Of a stretch of 64,000 nucleotides of DNA, positions 26,037 through 35,962 are shown piece by piece. Each line of letters opens with the position of its first letter. Position 1 is the stretch's first letter. The position numbers were made by a program, and so were the translations under genes. Source of the stretch: Calothrix sp. NIES-4105 (lineage in GTDB: Bacteria; Cyanobacteriota; Cyanobacteriia; Cyanobacteriales; Nostocaceae); NCBI RefSeq assembly GCF_002368415.1, contig NZ_AP018290.1, positions 8,423,717-8,487,716 on the forward strand, given 5' to 3'. The notes below the pieces were generated by a model. That model searched no databases, had not been told where the DNA came from, and was given only the letters and a program-made list of their open reading frames with translations.

Positions 26037-26334
26037 AAGGGCGGGTTAACAAATATCCTAAAACTGTGTAAGGGCGGGTTAACAAATATCCTAAAACTGT
26101 GTAAGGGCGGGTTAACAAATATCCTAAAACTGTGTAAGGGCGGGTTAACAAATATGCTAAAACTGTGTAAGGGCGGGTTAACAAATATGCTAAAACTGTG
26201 TTTAATATCTCGTAAACCCGCCCCAACTTTGCCCAAAATCATCACAGCCAGTAAGTGCGGGTTAACAAATATGCTAAAACTGTGTTTAATATCTCGTAAA
26301 CCCGCCCCAACTTTGCCCAAAATCATCACAGCCA
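26037..26334. repeat. 33-bp tandem repeat and its higher-order duplication
   Basis: Five head-to-tail copies of a 33-bp unit beginning GCGGGTTAACAAATATCC (26041, 26074, 26107, 26140, 26173) lie between two convergent genes. The last copy is extended by GTTTAATATCTCGTAAACCCGCC and about 30 bp more, and this composite (about 84 bp) occurs twice. The final copy includes the last codons of the CHAT gene (AATTGGCTGTGA), so the array grew from that gene's end. The unit is a multiple of three, which creates misleading open frames on both strands. Confidence 0.9.
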
Positions 26335-28968
26335 ATTTCCCACCAAAATAAACGAAGCCCAATGATAAGGGCGATTGTAATCTCTACTTGAAGACTCTTT
26401 CAAAAACGCAAGTTGAGCATTTCTTAACGCTTCCGCTTTCGTAACCTGCTCAAGATTAAGTTGTTGGTAAAATTTAATCATAAATTCAGCAGTAGATGCA
26501 TCGTTAATTTGCCACAATGAAGCTAGGGTAGTGCGGGCGCCTGCTCGAATTGCGACTCCTGCTAGTCCTAAAGCCGCTCGCTTATCTCCTGTTGCGGTTT
26601 CACAAGCGCTAAGAATCAGCAATTCAATTGGCTTGGCGCTCCTTTGGTAATCTAAATGCAGTAAATTGTCTAAATCCTTAACTTTAATACGTCCGTTCCA
26701 GTCTAAAATATAAGTTTGTTCAGGATTGGAACTAAACTTACCATGAGTTGCCAAGTGAACTATATTGAAACTTGTAGCATTAATCTTAGTTTGAACGTTA
26801 TTTTTAATAAATTCTCGATTCTCTAGTGCCTGATTACGTTGCACTTGCTTTTTAATTCCCGCTAATTCTAGTGTGACGTTATCAATTGCTCCCAATCCTT
26901 CTTTTTTAAAGCTGGGAGCATCACTAGCTCCAGCAACTAAAACACTAATGTTTGAACGTTGTAGTGGTTTTGCTTCGAGTAACTGTAAAGTTGGAGTGAC
27001 ACTTACAGCATACCTTTCGAGCAAATATCTTTGTCCGTCGTAAAGAACTGCCATTGGGATATTTCGGAATGAACCATCAAGGACAAATACCAAAGTTTTT
27101 ATCTGGCTTTGTTCGCGTGTGGTTATGGCGCCGAGTTCTGCCGCAAAAGGTTTAATTAACCAGTCATATAATTGTTTTGCTTCTGTTTTTACTTGTTTTA
27201 AGCTTGTACTGGGTCGTGTCAACGACTTTTGCAGTTGCGTTACTGCTGCATCGACTTGAGTCTCTGAAACATTTGGGTGAGCATAATGACGTAAATTATC
27301 TGAACCTGGTAATTTGAGAATTACCTCCAAACGGTTTTGCAAGACAATTGGATAAATAACAGCAGCATTCGGGTCTAAATCGTCAATATTTACCTGTTTT
27401 GGTTTAGCACAAGCATCTCCAAAAAAGTTATCCAATTCTGCTAGTTGTAACGCTTCCATTATCTGACGAGCTTGAATGAGATTACTCTTACTTGGGTTTG
27501 GGGAGCGCAAAAGCAATTCAACTAATTGCCGATAAACTGGTTCTACACTTTCTCGGAAGGAAAACTGAACTTCTGGACTGAGAGCAACTAAATCGCTGCG
27601 TAAATTACTGAGGTTATTAAATGCTTGAGTGTAATATTCAACTGCTTCGGTGTTGGCGCCTTGGTGTAGAGTTTCTGCTTCACCCTGAAACAATCTTCCC
27701 ATTTGCCACTGCCATTGATAGCTTATATCTGGTGCATTTATACCCTGTGCAAGTGATAACGCAACAGCAGTAAATTTTTTTGCCTTTGACCAGTCTTTGG
27801 TGTTTTCGTACAGTGTACCAAGAGTACCAAGTGCATAAGATTCCGCGCGTTGGTCTTGCAAAGTTCGAGATTGGTCAATTGCTGTTTCCAATACCTGAAT
27901 AATATCTGAAGTATTAGCACTACTTATCTTCATCAAACTTTGAGCAAAGTTTACGCGCGCATAAATAGATACTCGACTAGCAGGTAGTTGATTGATAGAC
28001 GCGCTAATTTGATTAATCAATGACGAAATATTTGCTAATTGCTTAGTGTCAATTAACACTGCAATTTGATTAAGTTGTGCCTGAATTTTTGTTATCGGTA
28101 CCGCAATTGTTGCGGCTTGATAATATTCTAAACCCTTTTGCCTGTGCTGTTGAGTTTTCTGTATATCTTTTAATGCTTCTGCTCTGTTCGCTAAAGCTAT
28201 TTCTACATTTCCTAAATTGAGCAAAGCTATACTTTCTTCTTGGGGTAAATGCAATCTTTGGGCAATAGCTAAACCAAGAGTCAAAATTTCTATAGATTTT
28301 TCTAAATCACCATCAAATCGGCGAATATTGCCAAGGTTGAGCAAACCAGACGCTTTCAGGGGAGAGTCTGATTGTTGATAAAATTGTTGTTCGGCTTGAG
28401 TTAATAGTTTTTCTGCCCGACGGTAAAGTCCTAAAGCTTGCAATGCTGAAGCTTGATTTATCTGGCTACCAATAACACTTATGTTATCACCAGCTTGAGC
28501 ATAAAATTTTCCAGCTAACTGCCAGCTTAAGAGCGCTGCTTCGGTTTGTCCCTGTGCTAGTTGCCAATGTCCTTGGCTATTAAAAACTTGCGCGCTAATT
28601 TTATATGACTGTCGTTCAGATGGTAATTTACTTAACAAATCTAAACTTGTGTCAATTGCTGCTTTTGCTTGCTGCCATTGTCCGAGTTTTTGCTTCACTA
28701 AAGATAGTAAACTTAGTACCTGAGCTTGATGAAGTTTGTTTCCCGAAGCTTGATAAATTTGGTTTGCCTGTTCTAACAATTGCGCTGCGGCAAAATACTG
28801 CCCAGCATCATAATACTTTTTACCAGACTGCACTAAAGCTAAGGCTGACGCTAAGTTAGTTTGTTCTATTTGGTGCGGTAGTTGTGCGATAACGGGAATT
28901 ATTGGAATACCCAAGCTGAATATTAGTCCAAGAAGACTAACCAAAATTAGGTTTAGTAGGCGCCTCAT
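26326..28968 (-). CDS. TPR-CHAT protease
   Basis: An 880-residue protein with a signal peptide (LLNLILVSLLGLIFSLGIPIIPVIA), a long array of TPR helices (about 40-480) and a C-terminal CHAT domain, a caspase-like cysteine peptidase fold. The catalytic dyad is visible as His742 in HLATHG and Cys789 in LSACETA, followed by the usual GLAGVAIRAGARTTLASLW. Its start overlaps the exoprotein stop by 4 nt (ATGA), so the two are co-translated. The signal peptide places the protease in the periplasm or outside, which differs from cytosolic CHAT defence effectors. Substrate unknown; the co-expressed exoprotein is a candidate. Confidence 0.93.
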   Translation of the reverse strand: MRRLLNLILVSLLGLIFSLGIPIIPVIAQLPHQIEQTNLASALALVQSGKKYYDAGQYFAAAQLLEQANQIYQASGNKLHQAQVLSLLSLVKQKLGQWQQAKAAIDTSLDLLSKLPSERQSYKISAQVFNSQGHWQLAQGQTEAALLSWQLAGKFYAQAGDNISVIGSQINQASALQALGLYRRAEKLLTQAEQQFYQQSDSPLKASGLLNLGNIRRFDGDLEKSIEILTLGLAIAQRLHLPQEESIALLNLGNVEIALANRAEALKDIQKTQQHRQKGLEYYQAATIAVPITKIQAQLNQIAVLIDTKQLANISSLINQISASINQLPASRVSIYARVNFAQSLMKISSANTSDIIQVLETAIDQSRTLQDQRAESYALGTLGTLYENTKDWSKAKKFTAVALSLAQGINAPDISYQWQWQMGRLFQGEAETLHQGANTEAVEYYTQAFNNLSNLRSDLVALSPEVQFSFRESVEPVYRQLVELLLRSPNPSKSNLIQARQIMEALQLAELDNFFGDACAKPKQVNIDDLDPNAAVIYPIVLQNRLEVILKLPGSDNLRHYAHPNVSETQVDAAVTQLQKSLTRPSTSLKQVKTEAKQLYDWLIKPFAAELGAITTREQSQIKTLVFVLDGSFRNIPMAVLYDGQRYLLERYAVSVTPTLQLLEAKPLQRSNISVLVAGASDAPSFKKEGLGAIDNVTLELAGIKKQVQRNQALENREFIKNNVQTKINATSFNIVHLATHGKFSSNPEQTYILDWNGRIKVKDLDNLLHLDYQRSAKPIELLILSACETATGDKRAALGLAGVAIRAGARTTLASLWQINDASTAEFMIKFYQQLNLEQVTKAEALRNAQLAFLKESSSRDYNRPYHWASFILVGNWL

Positions 28969-31900
28969 GATTTAGCTCTCCCAGTTTGGCAGTTTGGTGA
29001 ATGCGACCAGCTACTTGACGGCGCCACTTTTACAGGTTTTGCCGTAAGTATTACATCACCGTTGGCATCAGTTACCCAACCTTGAGCTTCAATAATTGTT
29101 GTAGATGCTTTTTGTGAGGAGCGTGGTGAGTTGCTAGTCGATGCTGGTTTGGTAGTATATGGTTCTAATATCGACCAATCTTCCCAAGCTGCATTTGCAC
29201 TGACAAGTCCATAGGGAGAGGCAGGTAAACCACCTCTACCAGTGATTGTAAATTCACTTCCAATAGATGCGACACAAAGGTTTTGGTTAACTAACCCAGA
29301 AGCATCGACTATTTCTGTCGGTAATTCTTCGATTCCCCTGCTAGGGTCAGTATCGGGAGTGTTAAGATTTATTTCCCCATTTAATGAAGGGTTAGTTTGA
29401 GAGATAGCAGTGATGTCACTTGTTTGTAATTGACTAGGATTTAGTTGTGTTGGGTCAGTTGTTTGCAACAACCGCTCAAGTTCTTGACGACTGAGTGGTT
29501 TTAGCCCAAATATACCAGCAGAATTGATAGTAACCTTGCCACCACTACCTTGAAAAGCATTGGCGGTAATGTCGCTGTTTTCTTTTGGGGGAGCGACTAT
29601 GAATTTGGCATTAATATCTATGTTCCCGCCATCTCCTCCGGCTCCGTTAGTCCCTGCATTCGTAGAAATTTTACTATCACGACGCAGTAGTAATAGTTCT
29701 TGCATTTTTAGGTTGATACTACCTCCAGTATTGCTCGCTGTTTCGGCAGAAATGGCGGCTTGATTGTCTAAAGTGAGGGCGCCTGCTTGAATTTGGATAT
29801 CACCACCCTTGCCACTACCTTGACTATCTACGGCAATACGGGCGCCATCTCGTAGGATGATGCTTCTAGGGTCGATAAAGATATTACCACCATCGCCAGT
29901 AGAACCTGGTTCGGTGTTGGCAAATAACCCACTATTTACTCCAGCTAGAAGTATGCTGTCCTTAACGTTCAAAGTGATATCGCCAGCTTTATTAATGCTT
30001 GTTGTAGTGGTGCGGAATTTGCCTCCATTAATGGTTTCTAAGCGATTCGCTGTGATTGAAATGTTACCACTAGCACCATTATTCGTTGCACTGGAGATAG
30101 TTGCTCCATCCCGAATAATGAGTTTTGGGCTATTGACGCTAAGATTTCCCGCTTTTCCTGTGCCTCTAGTAGCGGTAAATAAACCACTTGGATATTTATT
30201 AATCGCTGTCTTTCCGATTAGTTGCACTGATTCTGATGCGTTTACTGTTAAATCCCCACCATCTCCTGTACTACCGACATCGGTGCCAGCATCAATCTGC
30301 GCTCCATCTTGGACAATAAGAACTGGAGTATTGATAGTCAAAGTTTGTGCTTTTCCAGTACCTTGAGTTTGAGTAAACAAACCACTTATACCTAGTTCAT
30401 TCGGATTATTTATTACTTGTACTGATTCTGTAGCATTTACTGTTAACTTGCCACCGTTTCCCTCGTTTGTAGTAGCACTAGAAATAATGCCACCCTCTCG
30501 AATCATCAATTTGTTAGTATCAATATTTATATTCCCTGCGTTGCCTTTACTAATAGTTTCCGCTGCAATTCTTGCCTGCTCCTGAATAGTCAGGTTAGGG
30601 GTGCTAAGGGTGATGCTTCCTGCATTACCTGTTCTCCAAGCTTGAGAGGATAATCCACTACCAACACCTCTTAGCTGCACCGACTCCGAGGCTTTTATTG
30701 TCAACTTCCCTCCCTCACCTTCACCAATAGTACTAGTTGAAATTTGGGCGCCATTATCAACTATCAGTACTGGAGTATCAACAACTAAGTCGCCGGCTTT
30801 GCCTGTATTGCTAGTACTAGCAAAAAGACCAGTAGTTCGTCTGCCATCCTTTGAAGTACCATTTAGTTGCACTTGTTTTGAAGCATTTACAACTAAACGT
30901 CCTCCATTTCCACTGCTAACAGTGATAGTTGAAATCTGCGCTCCATTTTCAGCAATTAAATAATTAGTATTAATTCTCAGATTGCCTGCATTTCCTTTAC
31001 TCGCAGTTCCGGCAAAAATATTTCCCTCGTCCAGCACTAACAGTGGTGTGTTAATCGTTAACTCTCCCCCTTTACCTGTTGCGTAGGCGCCAGCAGTCAA
31101 CTCACTTGTAAACTTACCATCAACTGAAGTACCGCGCACATGTACTGATTCCGATGCATTTACAAGTAAACTTCCGGCATCACCATCACCTGACGTACTC
31201 GCACTAATCTCTGCGCCATCTTGGACAACTAGTTTTCCTGTATTGATTATCAAGTCTCCCCCCTTGCCTTTCCCATTTGTGTTGGCTGCTAAGATACTTT
31301 CGGAGGAGCCACTAACTTCTACTAATTCAGATGCGTTGATAGTTAACCTTCCCCCATTGCCATCTCCAAAAGTAGAAACTCCAATCTGTCCACCATTTTG
31401 CACTAATAATCGTTTGGTAGTAACAATCAGTTCTCCCCCATCTCCCGTTGAACCCCTTCGAGTTTGAGCAAATAAATCACTACCAAATTCACGAGTTTTA
31501 GTAAAACCACTTACTTGGACAGATGATGCTGTTACCGTCAAATTTCCCGCCTTTCCCGCACCATTGGTAGTTGTAGAAACTCTTGCTCCCTCTAGAATGC
31601 GAAACACGGGAGCAGTAATTATTAAGTTTCCGGCATTACCCGTTCCTGTGGTGCGTGCAACCAACTCGCTGCGTTGACCAATAGCTGATTCTCCAACGAC
31701 TTCTAATATTTCTGAAGCATCTACCCTTAAATCTCCGCCAACTAGCGACCCTAAAGTATTGGCTTCAATTCGCGAACCATCACTAACTGTCACATGTTTT
31801 CCAAAAAGCCGAATATTACCTCCTCCTTGGTTACTTGTACTAACAGATGCACTGTTACGAAGGGATATATCCGCTCGTTCTATTTTCTGAGGAAAATTAA

Positions 31901-32681
31901 TATTTAGCTTGTTGTCATTAACAGTTAACCCTACCGTTCCCACTGCCACACCTGCTAATTCCACTTGCCCCCCTAATGCGTGCAATCCTCCTTTATCAAT
32001 GACAATTTCTCCTCCTAGTAGTAACAAGCTTTGACCATCCGGTACTCGTAAGCCAAACAGGGGAGTTCCTGCTATATTTAACCCTGCTTCTGCTCTAGAT
32101 TGATTTTCAATTTTTTTAGTATTTATCTGGTTAAAGAATAATGCAGAAGGATTGACTGTTAATAGTGCAGGCGCCTCTGGATTAGTTACACTGAAAAAGC
32201 CTTGCTCGCCAAATTGAATTGCATTTGCCGTGCTAGCAGCAAACGAACCCCTAACGTCCAAACGTGCATTTTCCCCAAAAATTATCCCGTTGGGATTGAG
32301 TAAAAACAAATTTGCGCTACCATTTACACCCAGCGTTCCCAGGATATTCGAGAGGTCAGTACCTGTAACTCTACCTAAAATATTTTGTATTCCTGAAGGA
32401 TTTGAGAAATACACTCGTTGCCCATCTTTGACGTTAAACTCGCTAAAACTGTGAAAAAGATTACTGCCTCGGATGGCGCCACCATCAATTTGATCCGCTA
32501 CAGCACCTTTAATATTTACATTGGGCGTAATTACTGAACGTTCGGCGCCTAAAGTTTCATCAGGGCTAATTTGGGCAAGGACATTATTAGAAGAAAATGT
32601 AATCGCTAATCCTGACAGTGCGAGTGATTTAATGATTCTAAGTAATATATGTAGTAAAAAAGTATTGTTAGTGCTTTTCAT
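28965..32681 (-). CDS. TpsA-like exoprotein with filamentous haemagglutinin N-terminal domain
   Basis: A 1238-residue secreted beta-helix protein. A signal peptide ends about residue 36 (NNVLAQ). Residues about 40-180 form the two-partner-secretion domain with GGAIRGSNLFHSFSEFNV, VYFSNPSGIQNILGRVTG and NPNGIIFGENARLDVRGSF. A long glycine- and asparagine-rich region follows with about 15 loosely repeated units of the type GNGGKLTVNASESVQV, consistent with a parallel beta-helix. The C-terminus has a short cysteine-containing region (NLCVASIGSEF). No TpsB (FhaC/ShlB) transporter lies in the window, so export needs one elsewhere. It overlaps both neighbours in a three-gene operon. Confidence 0.92.
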   Translation of the reverse strand: MKSTNNTFLLHILLRIIKSLALSGLAITFSSNNVLAQISPDETLGAERSVITPNVNIKGAVADQIDGGAIRGSNLFHSFSEFNVKDGQRVYFSNPSGIQNILGRVTGTDLSNILGTLGVNGSANLFLLNPNGIIFGENARLDVRGSFAASTANAIQFGEQGFFSVTNPEAPALLTVNPSALFFNQINTKKIENQSRAEAGLNIAGTPLFGLRVPDGQSLLLLGGEIVIDKGGLHALGGQVELAGVAVGTVGLTVNDNKLNINFPQKIERADISLRNSASVSTSNQGGGNIRLFGKHVTVSDGSRIEANTLGSLVGGDLRVDASEILEVVGESAIGQRSELVARTTGTGNAGNLIITAPVFRILEGARVSTTTNGAGKAGNLTVTASSVQVSGFTKTREFGSDLFAQTRRGSTGDGGELIVTTKRLLVQNGGQIGVSTFGDGNGGRLTINASELVEVSGSSESILAANTNGKGKGGDLIINTGKLVVQDGAEISASTSGDGDAGSLLVNASESVHVRGTSVDGKFTSELTAGAYATGKGGELTINTPLLVLDEGNIFAGTASKGNAGNLRINTNYLIAENGAQISTITVSSGNGGRLVVNASKQVQLNGTSKDGRRTTGLFASTSNTGKAGDLVVDTPVLIVDNGAQISTSTIGEGEGGKLTIKASESVQLRGVGSGLSSQAWRTGNAGSITLSTPNLTIQEQARIAAETISKGNAGNINIDTNKLMIREGGIISSATTNEGNGGKLTVNATESVQVINNPNELGISGLFTQTQGTGKAQTLTINTPVLIVQDGAQIDAGTDVGSTGDGGDLTVNASESVQLIGKTAINKYPSGLFTATRGTGKAGNLSVNSPKLIIRDGATISSATNNGASGNISITANRLETINGGKFRTTTTSINKAGDITLNVKDSILLAGVNSGLFANTEPGSTGDGGNIFIDPRSIILRDGARIAVDSQGSGKGGDIQIQAGALTLDNQAAISAETASNTGGSINLKMQELLLLRRDSKISTNAGTNGAGGDGGNIDINAKFIVAPPKENSDITANAFQGSGGKVTINSAGIFGLKPLSRQELERLLQTTDPTQLNPSQLQTSDITAISQTNPSLNGEINLNTPDTDPSRGIEELPTEIVDASGLVNQNLCVASIGSEFTITGRGGLPASPYGLVSANAAWEDWSILEPYTTKPASTSNSPRSSQKASTTIIEAQGWVTDANGDVILTAKPVKVAPSSSWSHSPNCQTGRAKS

Positions 32682-34977
32682 AAACTACCCCTTTGACATA
32701 CCTGTAAATAAATAAACTACTTTCCACAGCTATTAATGCCAAAGCTGGAGGAACTATGGGTATCCAACCTCCGTTAAAAATCAGTAATCCCCAACAAGTG
32801 GCATATAAGGCGCCGGAAGCAACTACTACTCCTAGTAAAATTAGGTGTGGTGATGTCAAACGCCAAGCTAACAACCCTCCGACTAACGACCAACCGCAAA
32901 TCCATATTGCTTCTACTGGTTTTGACGACGACCAAATTAACGGTCGCTTATCTAGCACTGTACTGAGAATTTGACTGACCATGTGTGCTTGAATTTCTAC
33001 ACCTGTCAGAGTTTCTGCTGCTAAGTAACTGCCACTGTAAGGTGTGCGCCAATGATAATCGCTAAAACTCGGATCTGTAGTGCCAATAATAACTATGCGA
33101 TTTTTTGCTCTTTCAGTGTTGAACTGATTGCTAAGAATTTCTTGAAGAGTTACTTTTTCTGCAATCTGCCGCGACGCGCGATAGTTTAATAATATTTGAT
33201 GACCGCTAACATTAATCTTGTGATAGCCACCTGTATTTTCGTCTAAAGTTTTAAATATTACTTTGCCAAGTTTTAAGTATTTATCTGGTGTAAATTCTTG
33301 CTTAATTCCTGAAACAGCTAAGTAATGGGTTGCTAATTTCCAACTAAACGAGTATTTGCTTTGGCAAGGAGATGCAGAATCGACAGCGAGTATTTGGCGC
33401 CGCAAAATTCCATCGGGGTCGCGTTCTATATTATTAAACCCTTGACCGTGTTTTGGAACTTCTGGAGCAGGTTGAATACCATGTTTCCCATACATACAAA
33501 TAGCAAAGAAGTTATTGCTATTCATCTTTTGGGCTAAGGTTCTATATTTTTCTCCTACACTCGTTTCTCGATAAATATCTAAACCAATAGCTCGCGGTTG
33601 GGACTGCTCTAGTTTTGTTAGTATTTTATCTAACGAGTTCGTAGACAAAGAAGCTGCTCCTCGCTCTGTAGCAGGTTGAGACTGGACATCTTTATCTGTA
33701 ATAGTAACTAGTAACAATCGTTTATCTACTCCTTCATCATGGCGCCACTGCATTAGTTGGTCGTAAGCTTGAAGTTCCCACGTTTGCAACAAACCAAGGG
33801 TTCTAATACCAATAACTATACTGGCAACGGTAATGCTGGACAAAGCCGCTTGCCAAACTTTTATAGTATCTGTGTTCTGATATTGCTTCAGATGTTGGTT
33901 AAGCCATTTCAAATCAAAAACCGCTTGATAGATAGGGTTTTTGATGACTAAATTACCTTGATGTTGATTTACTAAACCAGAAAGACGTAGTTCTAAATGC
34001 TCGTTAGAATTATTAGCAGGTATTTTTCCCTGCTGCAAAATCTTTTTATATAATAACAGTAAGCGTTTCGTGGAACGCGCGTTTCTGAGGATACGGTCTT
34101 TGACTGTCCGTAAATGCTCTGGTTCATCCTGAGATTCCCAATTTTCAATAATTTGCTGTTTGACTAATTGGTTTATTGAGTGGGGTGTTTGCGGTTGAGA
34201 TTGCTGGGAAATGAGCAAACAAAGTTTTTGAGTTAAAAAAGGTTGTCCCGCAGTCCAATACAAAACTTGTTTTAAAACCGCTTCCGGGTTGCTAGTTTTT
34301 TCAAGCAAACCTCGTACAAAAGTATTACTCTCATGCAGTTGAAAGCCTTTTAATTCAATTGCTCGACCAATATTAAAGGGAGTAGCATTTTCATCTTGAA
34401 TCAAATCAGCAGGTGTTGCGACACCCAACAGTGCAAAGGAAAGTCTTCGATATTCTGTTTTGCTTGCCCTTTTATCGTAGCAGTGGCGAATTAAAGCAAA
34501 AAACTCATCTGTAGAGAAGCTTAAACTAAGAACGCTATCAATTTCATCAATAAAGATAACAATTTTTTCCTGAATTTGTGTTAATAGCACCGTTTCAATA
34601 AACTCTGCTAAACGTTGTACGGGGGAAAGGTCTTCAAGCTTTTGCGACCAACTACGACGGTCGATCTCTAGCTCAAAGCCGCTAATTAGCTCTTGAATAA
34701 TTCCCCCATACCACTGGGATGCAGTAATTTCTTGGCTCCCAATTCCGCTCAATTCAATCTCGGCACAGACAATACCTTGTGCTTGTAAGTTACACATTGT
34801 CCTAATGCGTAAGCTTGATTTACCCATTTGTCGGGAATTAAGAACATAGCAATATTCAAGACCTAACAAAGCATTATAAAGTTCATGGTCTGCTTCTCGG
34901 ACGACATAAGTAGGAGCGTCAGGCGATAGACTTCCTCCGACTTGATATTTGTAATTGGAGTTAAAATCAGCCCTCAT
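32668..34977 (-). CDS. AAA-like ATPase with CHASE2 sensor and transmembrane segments
   Basis: I place the start at ATG 34977 (MRADFNSNYKYQVGGSLSPDAP), which matches the usual start of the AAA_35-type proteins; an upstream ATG at 35067 would add 30 atypical residues. The ATPase module spans about 1-340, with a Walker-A-like SRQMGKSSLRIR and Walker B IVIFIDEIDSVL. After a transmembrane helix comes a CHASE2 extracellular sensor domain (about 400-680: ALGLDIYRE-type pattern, RIVIIGTTDPSFSDYHWRTPYSG), then two to three membrane helices at the C-terminus. The 3' end overlaps the exoprotein start by 14 nt. It probably senses an envelope signal and regulates or energises the exoprotein/CHAT pair; this role is an inference. 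Confidence 0.88.
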   Translation of the reverse strand: MRADFNSNYKYQVGGSLSPDAPTYVVREADHELYNALLGLEYCYVLNSRQMGKSSLRIRTMCNLQAQGIVCAEIELSGIGSQEITASQWYGGIIQELISGFELEIDRRSWSQKLEDLSPVQRLAEFIETVLLTQIQEKIVIFIDEIDSVLSLSFSTDEFFALIRHCYDKRASKTEYRRLSFALLGVATPADLIQDENATPFNIGRAIELKGFQLHESNTFVRGLLEKTSNPEAVLKQVLYWTAGQPFLTQKLCLLISQQSQPQTPHSINQLVKQQIIENWESQDEPEHLRTVKDRILRNARSTKRLLLLYKKILQQGKIPANNSNEHLELRLSGLVNQHQGNLVIKNPIYQAVFDLKWLNQHLKQYQNTDTIKVWQAALSSITVASIVIGIRTLGLLQTWELQAYDQLMQWRHDEGVDKRLLLVTITDKDVQSQPATERGAASLSTNSLDKILTKLEQSQPRAIGLDIYRETSVGEKYRTLAQKMNSNNFFAICMYGKHGIQPAPEVPKHGQGFNNIERDPDGILRRQILAVDSASPCQSKYSFSWKLATHYLAVSGIKQEFTPDKYLKLGKVIFKTLDENTGGYHKINVSGHQILLNYRASRQIAEKVTLQEILSNQFNTERAKNRIVIIGTTDPSFSDYHWRTPYSGSYLAAETLTGVEIQAHMVSQILSTVLDKRPLIWSSSKPVEAIWICGWSLVGGLLAWRLTSPHLILLGVVVASGALYATCWGLLIFNGGWIPIVPPALALIAVESSLFIYRYVKGVVYEKH

Positions 34978-35255
34978 CTTTTGATTCCCACGAAGGTGAT
35001 ATAAATATTGTGATCTACAAAGGCTTAATTTGTACCAAATTATATATCGTTTCAGCACACAAACCAAATTTTATGTGCTTTACCTGAATTTTCCTGAATT
35101 TCCCAGAATTACTGCAACTAAACCTAATTTTATACTCCTCAATTTAACTCAACAATTCAATTAAGCCTTCAAACATACTATTAATAGAAAGCAACATTAA
35201 AGCTTTCAAATGACAACAATTAAAACTAACAAATCACAAATTCAGGACTTTCATT

Positions 35256-35657
35256 ATGTCACTTTCTACTTCTAACGAACAACTATTTACCGAATTAACT
35301 GCTGAAGAAGCATCTGTACTTGAAGGAGGCGCCACTCTTATTTTATATAACGCAACTGCTATCAAAGCTGATGCAGACTTTGGGCCAAGTAACGGAGATG
35401 ACCTTTATATTAAAGTCAACGGTAGAAAAATCTTTGGAACTGCTGACGACGTAGATACAGGCGAAACCGTTAATATTGGCAAACGGATAAGCTTCAGTGG
35501 AACTGCAAAGGTTAATCTTTTTGACGGCGACCCCTGGCCTAACGACGACGACTCCTTGGGAGGTTTTACTGTAGGTAGCACTCCAACATACGGTACAAGA
35601 ACTGCGCGAGTCAGTGGTTCTGGCTCAACTTACGATATAACCTACAGTATCGTCTAA
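35256..35657 (+). CDS. Double-glycine-leader secreted protein, C2-like, substrate of the adjacent PCAT
   Basis: A 133-residue protein. Residues 1-25 form a leader, NEQLFTELTAEEASVLEGG, with the amphipathic LTAEEAxxLEGG pattern cut by C39 peptidases after the double glycine (Gly24-Gly25). The mature 108 residues are beta-rich and acidic: DDLYIKVNGRKIF, ISFSGTAKVNLFD and DPWPNDDDSLGGFTV. This layout (a strand with YIKVNG, later a D-x-D ... DDxLG turn) resembles calcium-binding C2-like beta-sandwiches seen in other bacterial secreted proteins, but the match is from memory. No cysteine is present, so it is not a lanthipeptide. An ABC-peptidase exporter and HlyD follow on the same strand. Confidence 0.82.
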   Translation: MSLSTSNEQLFTELTAEEASVLEGGATLILYNATAIKADADFGPSNGDDLYIKVNGRKIFGTADDVDTGETVNIGKRISFSGTAKVNLFDGDPWPNDDDSLGGFTVGSTPTYGTRTARVSGSGSTYDITYSIV

Positions 35658-35681
35658 AAAACCCGCTTGTTTCCCCCCTTA

Positions 35682-35810
35682 AAAAGCTACTGTGTACACA
35701 CAAGTTTCTAAAACTTACTTCTCTTCTCTTTCTTTGTGTCCTTTGTGACCTTTGTGGTTCATTAAAAGGAAAAACCACAAAGGCACAAAGGACACAAAGG
35801 GGGGTGAGGG
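35682..35810. repeat. Partial copy of the TGTGTACACACA inverted-repeat element
   Basis: It begins CTACTGTGTACACACAAG, the left end of the element at 43030-43194, and includes the same TTCTTTGTGTCCTTTGTG stretch. That stretch is followed by its inverted complement CACAAAGGACACAAAG (about 35784-35799), forming a long hairpin. The right terminal inverted repeat is missing, so the copy is truncated. It lies between the leader-peptide gene and its transporter. Confidence 0.7.
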
Positions 35811-35926
35811 TTTACAACCATAAAAGTAGTGTGAATAAAAAACACCCTTATTCCATTAAAGTCAACACCCTAGGGTTAGGGGGGATCATCATCGGACTTA
35901 TTGTTCCTTCTTCAGAATCAAAACAT

Positions 35927-35948
35927 ATCGGGGTTGCATTACCCCGAT
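35927..35948 (+). terminator. Hairpin between secreted substrate and transporter genes
   Basis: ATCGGGG and CCCCGAT form a perfect 7-bp stem with an 8-nt loop, ending 14 nt before the transporter ATG. It could attenuate read-through so that the substrate is made in excess of the transporter. It has no long U-tract, so an RNA-stability role is equally possible. Confidence 0.5.
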
Positions 35949-35962
35949 GTTTCTTATAAATT

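Noticed and set aside
26027-26362. Open frames with regular 11-residue repeats on both strands
   Set aside because: They are translations of the 33-bp tandem array, whose unit is a multiple of three; no start signal or independent support.
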